This document shows positions 27,029-38,483 of a stretch of DNA of 64,000 nucleotides, piece by piece. Source of the DNA: RPQJ01 sp963744735. Lineage in GTDB: Bacteria > Pseudomonadota > Gammaproteobacteria > Steroidobacterales > Steroidobacteraceae. The translations under genes and the position numbers were made by a program. Within the stretch, counting starts at the first letter, position 1. The number at the start of each line of letters is the position of its first letter. Below the pieces are notes generated by a model. That model was given only the letters and a program-made list of their open reading frames with translations, was not told the DNA's origin and ran no database searches. The stretch lies in assembly GCA_963744735.1 (NCBI GenBank), contig CAVUVH010000009.1, forward strand, positions 1-64,000, given 5' to 3'.

Positions 27029-27621
27029 TGCGTCCGTTCTCGTTCAGCACCGAGCCGATCGACACGGCCCGCGGCCGCGCGGCGCTGGCCGACCCGCAAT
27101 GCGGCGGCTACGCGACGTTCGAAGGCTGGGTGCGCAACCACAACGAGGGTCGCGCAGTGCGCGGGCTCGAGTACGAGGCCTATCCCGCGCTGGCCGAGCG
27201 CGAGGGTGAGCGCATCGTCGCCGAGGCCGTGGCCCGCTTCGGCGTCGAACACGCCGCCTGCGTGCACCGCATCGGCAGCCTGGACCTCACCGACATGGCG
27301 GTCTGGGTCGGGGTCAGCGCGCGGCACCGCGCCGAGGCCTTCGCGGCCTGCCGCTACATCATCGACGAAGTGAAGCACCGGGTGCCGATCTGGAAAAAGG
27401 AACACTACGTCGACGGCGATTCGGGCTGGGTCAACTGCGAGCGCTGCGCGCAACCCGGCGAGCAGGCCGCGCACGATCATGAGCACGGCCACGCACGGGC
27501 ATGCGCACGGACACGCTCACGCCGCCGCCGCTGCCGGCACCGGACTACTCACGCCAGGTCGCGCTGCCGGAAGTCGGGGTCGAGGGCCAGCGACGGCTGG
27601 CGGCCGGCTCGGTACTGGTGA
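27028..27621 (+). CDS. moaE: molybdopterin synthase catalytic subunit, unusual C-terminal run-on
   Basis: With MoaD, sulfurates cyclic pyranopterin monophosphate. Conserved parts include GGYATFEGWVRNHNEGRAV, LEYEAYPALAEREGERIV, the substrate Lys region FAACRYIIDEVKHRVPIWKK and DGDSGWVNCERC. Family members end about 150 residues from the start (near 27478). Here the frame instead passes a His-rich stretch (HDHEHGHARA) and an Arg-rich run and ends at 27621, overlapping moeB by 121 bases. A one-base error near 27470 would end it at the TGA at 27480-27482, so the tail is probably not real. Confidence 0.88.
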   Translation: MRPFSFSTEPIDTARGRAALADPQCGGYATFEGWVRNHNEGRAVRGLEYEAYPALAEREGERIVAEAVARFGVEHAACVHRIGSLDLTDMAVWVGVSARHRAEAFAACRYIIDEVKHRVPIWKKEHYVDGDSGWVNCERCAQPGEQAAHDHEHGHARACARTRSRRRRCRHRTTHARSRCRKSGSRASDGWRPARYW

Positions 27622-28589
27622 TCGGCGCCGGAGGGCTCGGCGTGCCGGTGCTGCAGTACCTGGCGGCGGCCGGTGTCGGCCGCATCGGTCTCGTCGACGG
27701 CGATACGATCGAGGCGAGCAACCTGCACCGCCAGCCGCTGTATGGCGTGGGCGACGTCGGCCAGTCCAAGGCCGCCGTCGCTGCCGCGCGCCTGCGCGAG
27801 GCCCACCCGCAGCTGGTGGTGGACGTGCATGCCGAGCGCGCGACCGCCGCCAACCTGGGCGACTGGCTGGCGCACTACGACCTGGTGGTCGAGTGCAGCG
27901 ACAACTTCGCCACCAAGTTCGTCGTCAACGACGCCGCGGTCAGCCTCGGCAAACCCGCGGTGTTCGCCAGCGTGTACCAGTACGAAGGCCAGCTGCAGGT
28001 GTACCTGCCGCGCGAGGACTGGCCGTGCCTGCGCTGCCTGTGGCCGGAGGCGCCGCGCGACGGCCTCGTCGGCAACTGCGCCCAGGCCGGCGTGCTCGGC
28101 CCGGTGCCGGCCACGCTCGGCGCGATGCAGGCGATGCAGGCGCTGAAGCTCCTGCTCGGCCTGCCGGCAGAGCCCTCCCCTGCGCTGCACGTCTTCGACC
28201 TGCTCGGGATGCACTGGCGCACGATCAAGGCGTCGCGCAATCCGGCGTGCGATCACGCGCCGCGCGAGTTACAGGCGGCCGTCATCGATCCAGCGGCTCT
28301 CGAGATCGAGTACCCGACGCTCGACGCCGCGCTGGCCTCCGGCCTGACGCTGGTCGACATCCGCGAGGCCTGGGAACGCGCCATGGACGACCCGCAGCGC
28401 CAGATCGAGTGGCACCTGCCATTGAGTGCCTTCATGCAGGGCGCGACGGCCCTGCCGCCCGACGGCCGCTACCTGCTCGTCTGCGCGCACGGCGTGCGCA
28501 GCCTCGCCCTGGCCGAGCACCTGCGCTCGCTGGGTTACCCCGAGGTGTACTCGTTGATCGGCGGACTCGCGGCGTTCGGAGACACTTAG
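27501..28589 (+). CDS. moeB: MoaD-adenylating enzyme with C-terminal rhodanese domain
   Basis: Adenylates the MoaD C-terminus. Residues about 18-250 are the ThiF/MoeB domain: nucleotide loop VIGAGGLGVPVLQYLAAAGVG, DGDTIEASNLHRQPLY, SDNFATKFVVND, zinc pair CLRC, and the catalytic-Cys segment NCAQAGVLGPVPATLG. Residues about 270-362 form a rhodanese domain (LVDIREAWE, active Cys in LLVCAHGVRS), as in MoeZR-type proteins. The second zinc CxxC expected after RNP is not intact: the sequence reads PACDHAP. The ATG at 27501 fits. An alternative ATG at 27479 is in another frame. It ends the operon. Confidence 0.92.
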   Translation: MRTDTLTPPPLPAPDYSRQVALPEVGVEGQRRLAAGSVLVIGAGGLGVPVLQYLAAAGVGRIGLVDGDTIEASNLHRQPLYGVGDVGQSKAAVAAARLREAHPQLVVDVHAERATAANLGDWLAHYDLVVECSDNFATKFVVNDAAVSLGKPAVFASVYQYEGQLQVYLPREDWPCLRCLWPEAPRDGLVGNCAQAGVLGPVPATLGAMQAMQALKLLLGLPAEPSPALHVFDLLGMHWRTIKASRNPACDHAPRELQAAVIDPAALEIEYPTLDAALASGLTLVDIREAWERAMDDPQRQIEWHLPLSAFMQGATALPPDGRYLLVCAHGVRSLALAEHLRSLGYPEVYSLIGGLAAFGDT

Positions 28590-28640
28590 CAGGCATTCAA
28601 CGCGTGAGCCGGCCGGCCTGCGCGAGCAGCGGGGCAGCCG

Positions 28641-29906
28641 CTACGGCCGCACCTGCCCGCTGCCCCGCACCACGTACTTGTAGCTCGTCAGCTGCTCGAC
28701 GCCGACCGGGCCGCGCGCATGGAAGCGGTCGGTGGAGATGCCGATCTCGGCGCCCATGCCGAACTCGCCGCCGTCGGCGAACTGGGTCGACGCATTGTGC
28801 AGCACGATCGCGCTGTCGACCCGCGACAGGAACCGTTCCGCCGTCGCCGCGTCGTCGGTCACGATCGATTCCGTGTGATCCGAACTGCAGCGGGCGATGT
28901 GCTCGATCGCGCCGTCGACGCCGTCGACCAGCTTCACCGCGATGATCGCGTCGAGGTATTCCGTGTGCCAGTCCGCCTCGGTGGCCGGCAGCACGCGCGG
29001 ATCCACGGCGCGCGTCGCCGCGTCGCCGCGAACCTCGCAGCCGGCGTCGAGCAACGCCCGGACCAGCGGCGCCAGGTGCGTGCGCTCGGCCGCGGCGTCG
29101 ACCAGCAGCGTCTCGGCGGCGCCGCAGACGCCCGTGCGCCGCAGCTTCGCATTCAGCACGATCGAGCGCGCCATCTCGAGGCTCGCGGCACGGTCGACGT
29201 AGACGTGGCAGATGCCTTCGAGGTGGCCGATGACGGGCACGCGGGCTTCCTGCTGCACGCGCGCGATCAGGCTCCTGCCGCCGCGCGGCACGATCACGTC
29301 GATGAAGTCGGTCATGTCCGCCAGCAGGTGCCCGACCGCGGCGCGGTCGGCGGTCGGCACCAGCTGGATGCAGCTTGCGGGCAGGCCGGCGGCCTGCAAT
29401 CCCGCCACGAGACAGGCATGGATCGCGAGGTTGGAGCGCAGGCTCTCGCTGCCGCCGCGCAGGATCGACGCGTTGGCGGACTTGAGGCACAGCGCGCCGG
29501 CATCGCAGGTCACGTTGGGGCGGCTTTCGTAGATGATGCCGATGACGCCGAGCGGCACGCGCACGCGCTGGATGCGCAGTCCGTTGGGCCGGGTCCATTC
29601 GGCCATCACCGCGCCGATCGGGTCGGTGAGCGCGGCGATGTCCTCGACGCCGCGCGCCATGGCCTCGATCCGCGCCGCGTCGAGCCGCAGGCGGTCGAGA
29701 CCGGCGCGGTTGAGGCCGGCCGCTTCCGCGTCCGCCATGTCGAGCGCGTTGGCCGCGAGGATCGCCGCCTGCTGCCCGCGCAGCGCGGCCGCCATGGCGT
29801 GCAGGGCGCGATCACGCTGCTCGCCCGGGGCGGCGGCCAGCACGCCCTGCGCCGCAACCGCGGCACTGCCGATCTGCTGCATCGTGGTGGCGATGGTGGT
29901 TGTCAC
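28641..29906 (-). CDS. proA: gamma-glutamyl phosphate reductase
   Basis: Second step of proline synthesis: reduces gamma-glutamyl phosphate to glutamate semialdehyde with NADPH. The 421 residues include RVPLGVIGIIYESRPNVTCD, LRGGSESLRSNLAIH, VIPRGGRSLIARVQQEARVP, the nucleophile segment RRTGVCGAAETLLVD, and SDHTESIVTDD. The start is GTG at 29906, overlapping the proB stop as GTGA, so proB and proA are translationally coupled. The C-terminus (TDRFHARGPVGVEQLTSYKY) is complete. Confidence 0.96.
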   Translation of the reverse strand: MTTTIATTMQQIGSAAVAAQGVLAAAPGEQRDRALHAMAAALRGQQAAILAANALDMADAEAAGLNRAGLDRLRLDAARIEAMARGVEDIAALTDPIGAVMAEWTRPNGLRIQRVRVPLGVIGIIYESRPNVTCDAGALCLKSANASILRGGSESLRSNLAIHACLVAGLQAAGLPASCIQLVPTADRAAVGHLLADMTDFIDVIVPRGGRSLIARVQQEARVPVIGHLEGICHVYVDRAASLEMARSIVLNAKLRRTGVCGAAETLLVDAAAERTHLAPLVRALLDAGCEVRGDAATRAVDPRVLPATEADWHTEYLDAIIAVKLVDGVDGAIEHIARCSSDHTESIVTDDAATAERFLSRVDSAIVLHNASTQFADGGEFGMGAEIGISTDRFHARGPVGVEQLTSYKYVVRGSGQVRP

Positions 29907-31039
29907 GTCAGCACCAGGTCGTCGCGGTGGATGATCTCATCGCGGCCACGATACCCCAGGATCGCCTCCAGTTCCTGGCTGCGGCGTCCCGCCGCCCGGC
30001 GCGCGTCGTCGCTCGAGTACGCACTCAGCCCGCGCGCGATCTCGACGCCGTCGGCATCGCGGACGGTGACGGCATCGCCGCGCTCGAAGCGTCCCTCGAT
30101 CCGGGTCACGCCGGCCGGCAGCAGGCTCTTGCCGCCGCGCAGCGCCCTGGCGGCGCCGGCGTCGACGTGCAGGGTGCCTGCGGGCTTCAGCAGCCCCGCG
30201 ATCCACTGCTTGCGCACCGTCTTCGGCGACGCCTGCGCGACGAACCAGGTGCAGCGCGCGCCTGCCTCGATGCGCCGCAACGGCCGCTGCTCGCGGCCGA
30301 TCGCAATGCACATGTGGCAGCCCGCGGCGACGGCGATCTTGCCGGCGAGCAGCTTGGTCGTCATGCCGCCCGACCCGACGTCGGAGGCGGAGCCGCCGGC
30401 CATGGCCTCGATCTCGGCGGTGATGCGCGTCACCTCGGGCAGGTGGCGCGCGGCCGGGTCGCGCGTCGGGTCGGCGGTGTAGAGACCGTCCACGTCCGAC
30501 AGCAGCACCAGGCAGTCGGCGCCCGCCATCTGCGCGACGCGCGCCGCCAGCCGGTCGTTGTCGCCGTAGCGGATCTCCGCGGTGGCGACGGTGTCGTTCT
30601 CGTTGATGACGGGAACGGCGCCGAGCTTCAGCAGCGTCTCGAGCGTGCTGCGCGCATTGAGGTAGCGCCTGCGCTCTTCGGTGTCGCCCAGCGTCAGCAG
30701 GATCTGCGCGACGGCGCAGTCGTGCGGCTCGAGCACTTCCTTCCAGGCGTGCGCCAGGCGGATCTGGCCCACGGCCGCTGCGGCCTGGCTCTCCTCCAGC
30801 CTGAGCTTGCCCGGCGCGAGCCCGAGCTGCCGGCGGCCGAGCGCGATCGCGCCGGACGAAACGATGATGACTTCCTGGCCGCGACCGCGCAGCATCGCGA
30901 CGTCGCTCGCGAGCGACTCCAGCCAGGCGCGATTGACCCTGCCGGTCGATTTCTCGACCAGCAGCGCCGAGCCGATCTTGACGACGATCCTGCGGGCCCG
31001 CGCCAGGCGCGCGCCGCCGCGGGCGGCCGCAGGCCGTGC

Positions 31040-31043
<4 letters not shown>
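29903..31043 (-). CDS. proB: glutamate 5-kinase, frame-interrupted near the N-terminus
   Basis: First step of proline synthesis. The kinase domain reads KIGSALLVEKSTGRVNRAWL, VIIVSSGAIALGRRQLGL, NENDTVATAEIRYGDNDRLA, LLSDVDGLYTADP and SDVGSGGMTTKLLAGKIA. A C-terminal PUA domain follows (GTLHVDAGAARALRGGKSLL). The frame of the conserved body has no start codon upstream. The ATG at 31043, which overlaps the acyl-CoA dehydrogenase stop as ATGA, is in another frame. One frame change in the GC-rich stretch 30990-31040 joins them. Proline synthesis is essential in most conditions, so I favour a base error. Confidence 0.9.
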
Positions 31044-32836
<1,793 letters not shown>

Positions 32837-32993
32837 GGTGATTCCTCTGGCGATGCCGACTTTGGGTTTGAGTGTAAACGAATTGCGGCACTGCAGCATC
32901 GGTGCGTTCCGGTTGCCTGCCCGGACGGCCCGACCTTATAGTTCGCCGGGCCTGCAGGCCAATTCTTTCCGGCCCGCGCTGAGGATTTCCGCC

Positions 32994-33335
32994 GTGAGCC
33001 GTGATTACGAACCGCAAGCCGGGCAGTGGTACGAGGACCTCGAGACCGAGGAGACGTTCCAGGTGCTGGCGGTGGACCCGGACGAGGAACTGATCCGGAT
33101 CCAGTGGCCCGACCGCGAGATCCAGGAGATCGACCTCGACCAGTGGAACGAGATGGACCTTGAACTCGCCCTGCCACCCGAAGGCTGGGTCGATGACGTC
33201 GAGGAAGACGACGAGGACGAAGAAGACGACCTCGACCTCGAGGATGAAGACTGGGACGAGGACGACGACGACTGGGACGACGACGAGGACGATGACCTCG
33301 ACGAAGACGACGACGAATTCCGCGACCGCGAGTGA
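32994..33335 (+). CDS. small protein with extremely acidic C-terminal tail (possibly DUF6763 family)
   Basis: A 113-residue cytoplasmic protein. The N-terminal 60 residues look folded (QWYEDLETEETFQVLAVDPD, IRIQWPDREIQEIDLDQW). The last ~50 residues are almost entirely Asp and Glu with spaced Trp (EDWDEDDDDWDDDEDDDLDE). The start is GTG at 32994 after GAGGATTT. It resembles the small gammaproteobacterial DUF6763 group, but I hold that name loosely. The acidic tail could bind cations, basic proteins or mimic nucleic acid. Its stop overlaps the next gene's GTG start (GTGA). Confidence 0.75.
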   Translation: MSRDYEPQAGQWYEDLETEETFQVLAVDPDEELIRIQWPDREIQEIDLDQWNEMDLELALPPEGWVDDVEEDDEDEEDDLDLEDEDWDEDDDDWDDDEDDDLDEDDDEFRDRE

Positions 33336-33931
33336 ACCGGACGCTCCCGCCGGCGACGCCTGAGCACGCCGCAACCCGCGGCCGTTACCCCGACGAACTG
33401 GAACGCACCTGGCAGCCCGCCGGGGCGCCTGCCGTGCGCATCCGCCCGCTGCGTCCGGACGATCTCGAACTCGAGCGTGGGTTCGTCACGGGACTGTCAC
33501 CCGCCACCCTGTACCTGCGGCTGCAGTACTTCACGACACAGCCGAACGAACGCGACCTCGTCCGCCTGCTCGACCTCGACTATTACGACCGGCTGGCCGT
33601 GGCGGCGCTGGCGGATTCCCAGGACGGAACCGCGATCGTCGGCGTTGCCCGCTATGCCCGACTCGACAACTCGCGCAGCGCCGAATGCGCGATCGTGGTG
33701 GCCGACGCCTGGCAGGGCATGGGCCTCGGCTCTGAGCTGATGCGCACGCTGGCGACGGCAGCGCGCGAGCGGGACATCGACGATCTCGAGGGCACCGCGC
33801 TCGCCGAGAACCAGCGGATCGTCGACTGGGCGCGGCGGTTCGGGTTCGCGTTCCGCACCGAGCCGAATTCCGGGGGCCTGGTGAAGGTCACCCTGCACCT
33901 GCGCGACGTCCCGTCGGACGGACAGCAATAA
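33332..33931 (+). CDS. GNAT-family N-acetyltransferase
   Basis: A 199-residue acetyltransferase. The acetyl-CoA loop is in VVADAWQGMGLGSELMRTLA (Q/R-x-x-G-x-G/A form), preceded by the beta strand IVGVARYARLDNSRSAECAI and followed by GTALAENQRIVDWARRFGFA. The N-terminus (IRPLRPDDLELERGFVTGLS) matches the acetyltransferase half of the Pat-type lysine acetyltransferases that modify acyl-CoA synthetases. Here the domain stands alone, without a cNMP or CoA-ligase partner domain. The start is GTG overlapping the acidic-protein stop, so the pair is coupled. The substrate is unknown. Confidence 0.88.
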   Translation: MNRTLPPATPEHAATRGRYPDELERTWQPAGAPAVRIRPLRPDDLELERGFVTGLSPATLYLRLQYFTTQPNERDLVRLLDLDYYDRLAVAALADSQDGTAIVGVARYARLDNSRSAECAIVVADAWQGMGLGSELMRTLATAARERDIDDLEGTALAENQRIVDWARRFGFAFRTEPNSGGLVKVTLHLRDVPSDGQQ

Positions 33932-33985
33932 AGCAATCTATATCAGTTACTTAGCGCGTCTTCTTCACTCTGTCCAGGCACTTTC

Positions 33986-34303
33986 TCAGGCCGACCGGAC
34001 GCGCTTCAGGCCGGCCCGGTCGAGCACCAGCGACAGCAACACGCCGACCGTCTTGTGCGCTTCCAGCGGGTGCCGCAGAGGCACTTCGAGGTGCAACCGG
34101 TAACTGTTGCGCCGGCCCGCGCGTTCCCGGACGATAATGCCGGCCTGCTCCAGGTCGGTGACGATCTTCTGCACCGCCCGCTCGGTGATGCCGACGCTGG
34201 CCGCAACGTCGCGCAGGCGGGCGTCGGGATCCAGCGCCAGGCACACCAGGACGTGCGCGTGGTTGCTGAGAAACGTCCAGTGGCGGTTGGGCACTGCGGA
34301 CAT
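33986..34303 (-). CDS. winged-helix transcriptional regulator (MarR-like)
   Basis: A 105-residue DNA-binding protein. It consists of one winged helix (SNHAHVLVCLALDPDARLRD, then VAASVGITERAVQKIVTDLE, then wing VRERAGRRNSYRLHLE) and a short tail with PLEAHKTVGVLLSLVL. The start at 34303 is supported by TTGGAGGCAGG upstream. A much longer open frame to 35866 is an artefact of antisense reading. It diverges from htpX, separated by 195 bases, and might control it or itself. No ligand domain or conserved cysteine is present. Confidence 0.85.
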   Translation of the reverse strand: MSAVPNRHWTFLSNHAHVLVCLALDPDARLRDVAASVGITERAVQKIVTDLEQAGIIVRERAGRRNSYRLHLEVPLRHPLEAHKTVGVLLSLVLDRAGLKRVRSA

Positions 34304-34498
34304 GGACCTGCCTCCAACGAACGGAACCATGGCAGCGGCGGATTGTCCGAAGCTTGGTTCCGGTTTTTGAGTTCCTGTTAGTATGCTCCCCCGGCGGGGC
34401 CCGATGCCATCCCTGCGCTGCAGGCAGGCATTGAAACCCGCGGGTTCACCACCAACGAATGGGTCGTCACGGGGACTGCCCGTCGGAGACACGCCACC

Positions 34499-35383
34499 AT
34501 GAAACGGATTCTGCTGTTCATCGCCACCAACCTCGCGATCATGCTGCTGCTCGGCATCGTGCTGAGCCTGCTCGGCATCAACACGATCCTCGACGCGCAG
34601 GGGTCGAACCTCGACCTCGGCAAGTTGCTGGTCCTGTCGGCGGTGGTCGGCTTCACCGGTTCGTTCTTCTCGCTCGCGATCTCCAAGTGGTCGGCGAAGA
34701 AGATGATGGGCGTGCGCGTGATCACGCAGCCGGCCAACTCGACCGAGAGCTGGCTGCTGGGCACCGTGCAGCGCCAGGCGCAGGCGGCCGGCATCGGCAT
34801 GCCCGAAGTCGGCGTCTTCGACTCGCCCGAGCCGAACGCCTTTGCCACGGGCGCGCGTCGCGACAGCGCGCTGGTCGCCGTCAGCACCGGCCTGCTGCAG
34901 AGCATGACGCAGCAGGAAGCCGAGGCCGTGCTGGCGCACGAGGTCAGCCACGTCGCCAACGGCGACATGGTCACGCTGACGCTCATCCAGGGCGTCGTGA
35001 ACACCTTCGTGTTCTTCCTCTCGCGCGTCATCGGCCACTTCGTCGATCGCGTGATCTTCAAGACCGAGGACGGCCACGGCCCGGCCTTCTTCGTCACCTC
35101 GATCGTCGCCCAGCTGGTGCTCGGCCTGTTCGCGATGATGATCGTCATGTGGTTCTCGCGGCAGCGCGAGTTCCGCGCCGACGCGGGCGGTGCGACGCTG
35201 GCCGGACGCCAGGCCATGATCAACGCGCTCGAGCGGCTGCAGCAGCGTCACCCGGGCCCGCTGCCCGACAAGATGGCGGCGTTCGGCATCGCCGGACAGA
35301 AGGTCGGCGGCCTGAAGCGGCTGTTCATGACGCACCCGCCGCTCGAAGAGCGCATCGCAGCCCTGCGCGCCTCGGTCGGCTGA
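34499..35383 (+). CDS. htpX: membrane metalloprotease HtpX
   Basis: Inner-membrane zinc protease that degrades damaged membrane proteins alongside FtsH. The 294 residues have two N-terminal transmembrane segments (about 4-28 and 40-62), the zinc motif HEVSH at 147-151, two further hydrophobic segments (about 160-175 and 190-215), the Glu ligand in RQREFRADAGGA, and a C-terminal HPPLEERIAAL. Length and motifs are complete. It has its own upstream gap with a weak promoter-like TAGTAT near 34380 and a strong terminator, so it is probably a single-gene transcript. Confidence 0.97.
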   Translation: MKRILLFIATNLAIMLLLGIVLSLLGINTILDAQGSNLDLGKLLVLSAVVGFTGSFFSLAISKWSAKKMMGVRVITQPANSTESWLLGTVQRQAQAAGIGMPEVGVFDSPEPNAFATGARRDSALVAVSTGLLQSMTQQEAEAVLAHEVSHVANGDMVTLTLIQGVVNTFVFFLSRVIGHFVDRVIFKTEDGHGPAFFVTSIVAQLVLGLFAMMIVMWFSRQREFRADAGGATLAGRQAMINALERLQQRHPGPLPDKMAAFGIAGQKVGGLKRLFMTHPPLEERIAALRASVG

Positions 35384-35403
35384 TCGGTCCGGATCCACTG
35401 GCA

Positions 35404-35437
35404 AAGGCCGCGTCCTGCGAGGGACGCGGCCTTTTTT
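35404..35437 (+). terminator. intrinsic terminator after htpX
   Basis: A 12-bp stem AAGGCCGCGTCC / GGACGCGGCCTT (35404-35415 with 35422-35433), a TGCGAG loop and a TTTTTT run. It separates htpX from the lipid-modification operon. Confidence 0.93.
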
Positions 35438-35447
35438 GCGGCACGCG

Positions 35448-36908
35448 ATGACAGAGACGACACTCGTCTGGTTCCGGCGCGACCTGCGCCTCGCCGACAA
35501 CCCGGCGCTGCGGCAGGCGGCCAGCGCCGGCGGGAAGGTCGTGGCCGTGTATGTGCACGCGCCCGGCGAGGAAGCGCCGTGGTCGCCCGGTGCCGCGAGC
35601 CGCTGGTGGCTGCACCACAGCCTGGCGGCGCTCGACGCCGATCTGCGCCGCCGCGGCATCCCGCTGACGCTCCGCCATGGCCCGGCGCTGTCGGCCCTCG
35701 CGGGCCTGGCGCGCGAGGTCGGCGCCAGCCGGGTGGTCTGGAACCGCCTGTACGACCCTGCCACGGTCGCGCGCGACACCGTGGTCAAGGCCGGACTGCG
35801 CGAGCAGGGCCTCGAGGTCGACAGCTTCAACGCCGCGCTGCTGTGCGAGCCGTGGGCGATCCGCACGGGGGCAGGCGGTCCTTATCGCGTGTTCACGCCG
35901 TTCTGGCGCGCCTGCCAGGGGGCGCTCGACGCGCAAGCCGTGCCCACCGCCGCCCCTGCCCGCCTGAGTGGCCCGGATCCTGCGCCCGCCAGCCTCGCCT
36001 TGCCCGACCTGGACCTGTTGCCGCGCCAGCGCTGGGACAGCGGCCTGCAGGCCGCATGGCAGCCGGGCGAAGACGGCGCACAGGCGCGGCTCGCCGAATT
36101 CTGCGACGAGTGGCTCGACCAGTACGACGCGGGTCGCAATCGACCGGATCAGCCGGGCAGTTCGCGCCTGTCACCACACCTGCATTTCGGCGAGATCGGC
36201 CCGCGGCAATGCCTGGTCGCGGCACGCAATGTCGTCGCCGCCCGGCCAGGTGCGCAGAAATCTGCGGAAGCCTTTGTGCGGGAGCTCGGCTGGCGCGAGT
36301 TCGCGCACCACCTGCTGCATCACTTTCCGCAGACGCCCGACCAGCCACTCGATACGAAGTTTGCCGACTTCCCGTGGGCGGCCGACGACGCGCTGCTGGC
36401 TGCATGGCAACAAGGTCGCACCGGTTATCCGATCGTGGACGCCGGCATGCGCGAGCTCTGGACCACCGGCTGGATGCATAACCGCGTGCGCATGATCGCG
36501 GCTTCGCTGCTGACCAAGAACCTGCAGCAGTCGTGGGTCGCGGGTGCCCGCTGGTTCTGGGACACCCTGGTCGACGCCGATCTCGCGGCCAACACCCTCG
36601 GCTGGCAGTGGACCGCGGGCTGCGGCGCCGATGCGGCGCCGTTCTACCGCATCTTCAACCCGGTGCTGCAGGCCGAGCGGTTCGATCCTCAGCGCGTCTA
36701 CCTGCGGCGCTGGCTGCCTGAGCTTGCGCGCCTGCCGGACGCATGGATCCACCGGCCATGGCAGGCGCCTGAAGCCGTGCTGCAGGCCGCCGGGATCAGG
36801 CTCGGCAGCAGCTACCCTGCCCCGGTGGTCGATTTCCCCGCCAGTCGTGCCGCCGCGCTGGCAGCCTACGCCACGATCAGGGGCGCTCCCGCGCCGGTCC
36901 GGGACTGA
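35448..36908 (+). CDS. phrB: deoxyribodipyrimidine photolyase
   Basis: Light-driven repair of cyclobutane pyrimidine dimers. The 486 residues show the N-terminal antenna domain (LVWFRRDLRLADNPAL) and the FAD domain with GRTGYPIVDAGMRELWTTGW, MHNRVRMIAASLLTKNL, the active-site W segment WFWDTLVDADLAANTLGWQW and YRIFNPVLQ. This is the class I CPD photolyase pattern with the conserved Trp chain. I prefer the ATG at 35448. An in-frame TTG at 35436 lies inside the terminator. It is the first gene of a six-gene operon of lipid-modifying enzymes, a grouping known from photo-oxidative stress regulons. Confidence 0.95.
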   Translation: MTETTLVWFRRDLRLADNPALRQAASAGGKVVAVYVHAPGEEAPWSPGAASRWWLHHSLAALDADLRRRGIPLTLRHGPALSALAGLAREVGASRVVWNRLYDPATVARDTVVKAGLREQGLEVDSFNAALLCEPWAIRTGAGGPYRVFTPFWRACQGALDAQAVPTAAPARLSGPDPAPASLALPDLDLLPRQRWDSGLQAAWQPGEDGAQARLAEFCDEWLDQYDAGRNRPDQPGSSRLSPHLHFGEIGPRQCLVAARNVVAARPGAQKSAEAFVRELGWREFAHHLLHHFPQTPDQPLDTKFADFPWAADDALLAAWQQGRTGYPIVDAGMRELWTTGWMHNRVRMIAASLLTKNLQQSWVAGARWFWDTLVDADLAANTLGWQWTAGCGADAAPFYRIFNPVLQAERFDPQRVYLRRWLPELARLPDAWIHRPWQAPEAVLQAAGIRLGSSYPAPVVDFPASRAAALAAYATIRGAPAPVRD

Positions 36909-36935
36909 ATCCGCACCTCCCGACGGGCCGAAACG

Positions 36936-37518
36936 ATGGCCATGCCGCGATCGACCTCATTCTGCCGCCCGTTCGCCCTGTCGCTGGTGGCCGCCTGTTC
37001 GCTGTGGTCGGGCCTGGCGGCGTCGATGACGCTGCCGGAACCCGTCCAGCAGGCCGACTACCAGCTGCAGCGCGTGGGAGCCGGTCAGCTGACCTGGCTC
37101 GGCCGACCGGTCTACCAGGCGAGCCTGTGGACCCCGGGCGGTCGCTTCGACGGCTATGTCCAGGGCGAACCCGTGGCACTAAGCCTCTGGTACCAGAGGG
37201 ATTTCTCGCGCGACGAACTGATCCGGATCACCTCGACCGCATGGCGGCTGCTAGGATCGGTGCCGCCCGATCAGCGCGAGCGCTGGATCACGACCCTGCG
37301 CTCGTTCTGGTCGGACGTTGGCCCGGGGCAGAACGTGACCACCGTGGTCATTCCCGGGACGCGCCACCCGCTTCTACGATCACCGGGGTTTCATGGGACA
37401 GGTCGACGATCCTGCTTTCGGTCCGGCATTCCTGTCGATCTGGCTCGACCCCCGCAGCGTCGTGGGCGACCTGCGCGTGCAATTGCTGGGCAACGAGCCG
37501 ACCGTCGCTCGGCGTTGA
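36936..37518 (+). CDS. chalcone-isomerase-like periplasmic protein, frame-interrupted
   Basis: A protein of about 193 residues. A signal peptide (FALSLVAACSLWSGLAAS) is followed by a chalcone-isomerase-like fold: LQRVGAGQLTWLGRPVYQAS, ALSLWYQRDFSRDELIRITS, then after a frame change near 37365, FYDHRGFMGQVDDPAFGPAF and FLSIWLDPRSVVGDLRVQLL. The stop is TGA at 37516-37518 in the second frame. Bacterial members of this family often bind fatty acids or sit in lipid operons, and here it lies between photolyase and a desaturase. The catalytic role is unknown. Confidence 0.82.
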
Positions 37519-37529
37519 GCGAACGGCAC

Positions 37530-38479
<950 letters not shown>

Positions 38480-38483
<4 letters not shown>

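Noticed and set aside
27479..27560. ATG with a His-Gly-His-Ala reading as an alternative moeB start
   Set aside because: It is in a different frame from the MoeB domain. The ATG at 27501 gives a complete family N-terminus.
33986..35866. A 626-codon minus-strand open frame over htpX
   Set aside because: Only the last 105 codons encode a recognisable winged helix with its own ribosome site. The rest is antisense to htpX and phrB.
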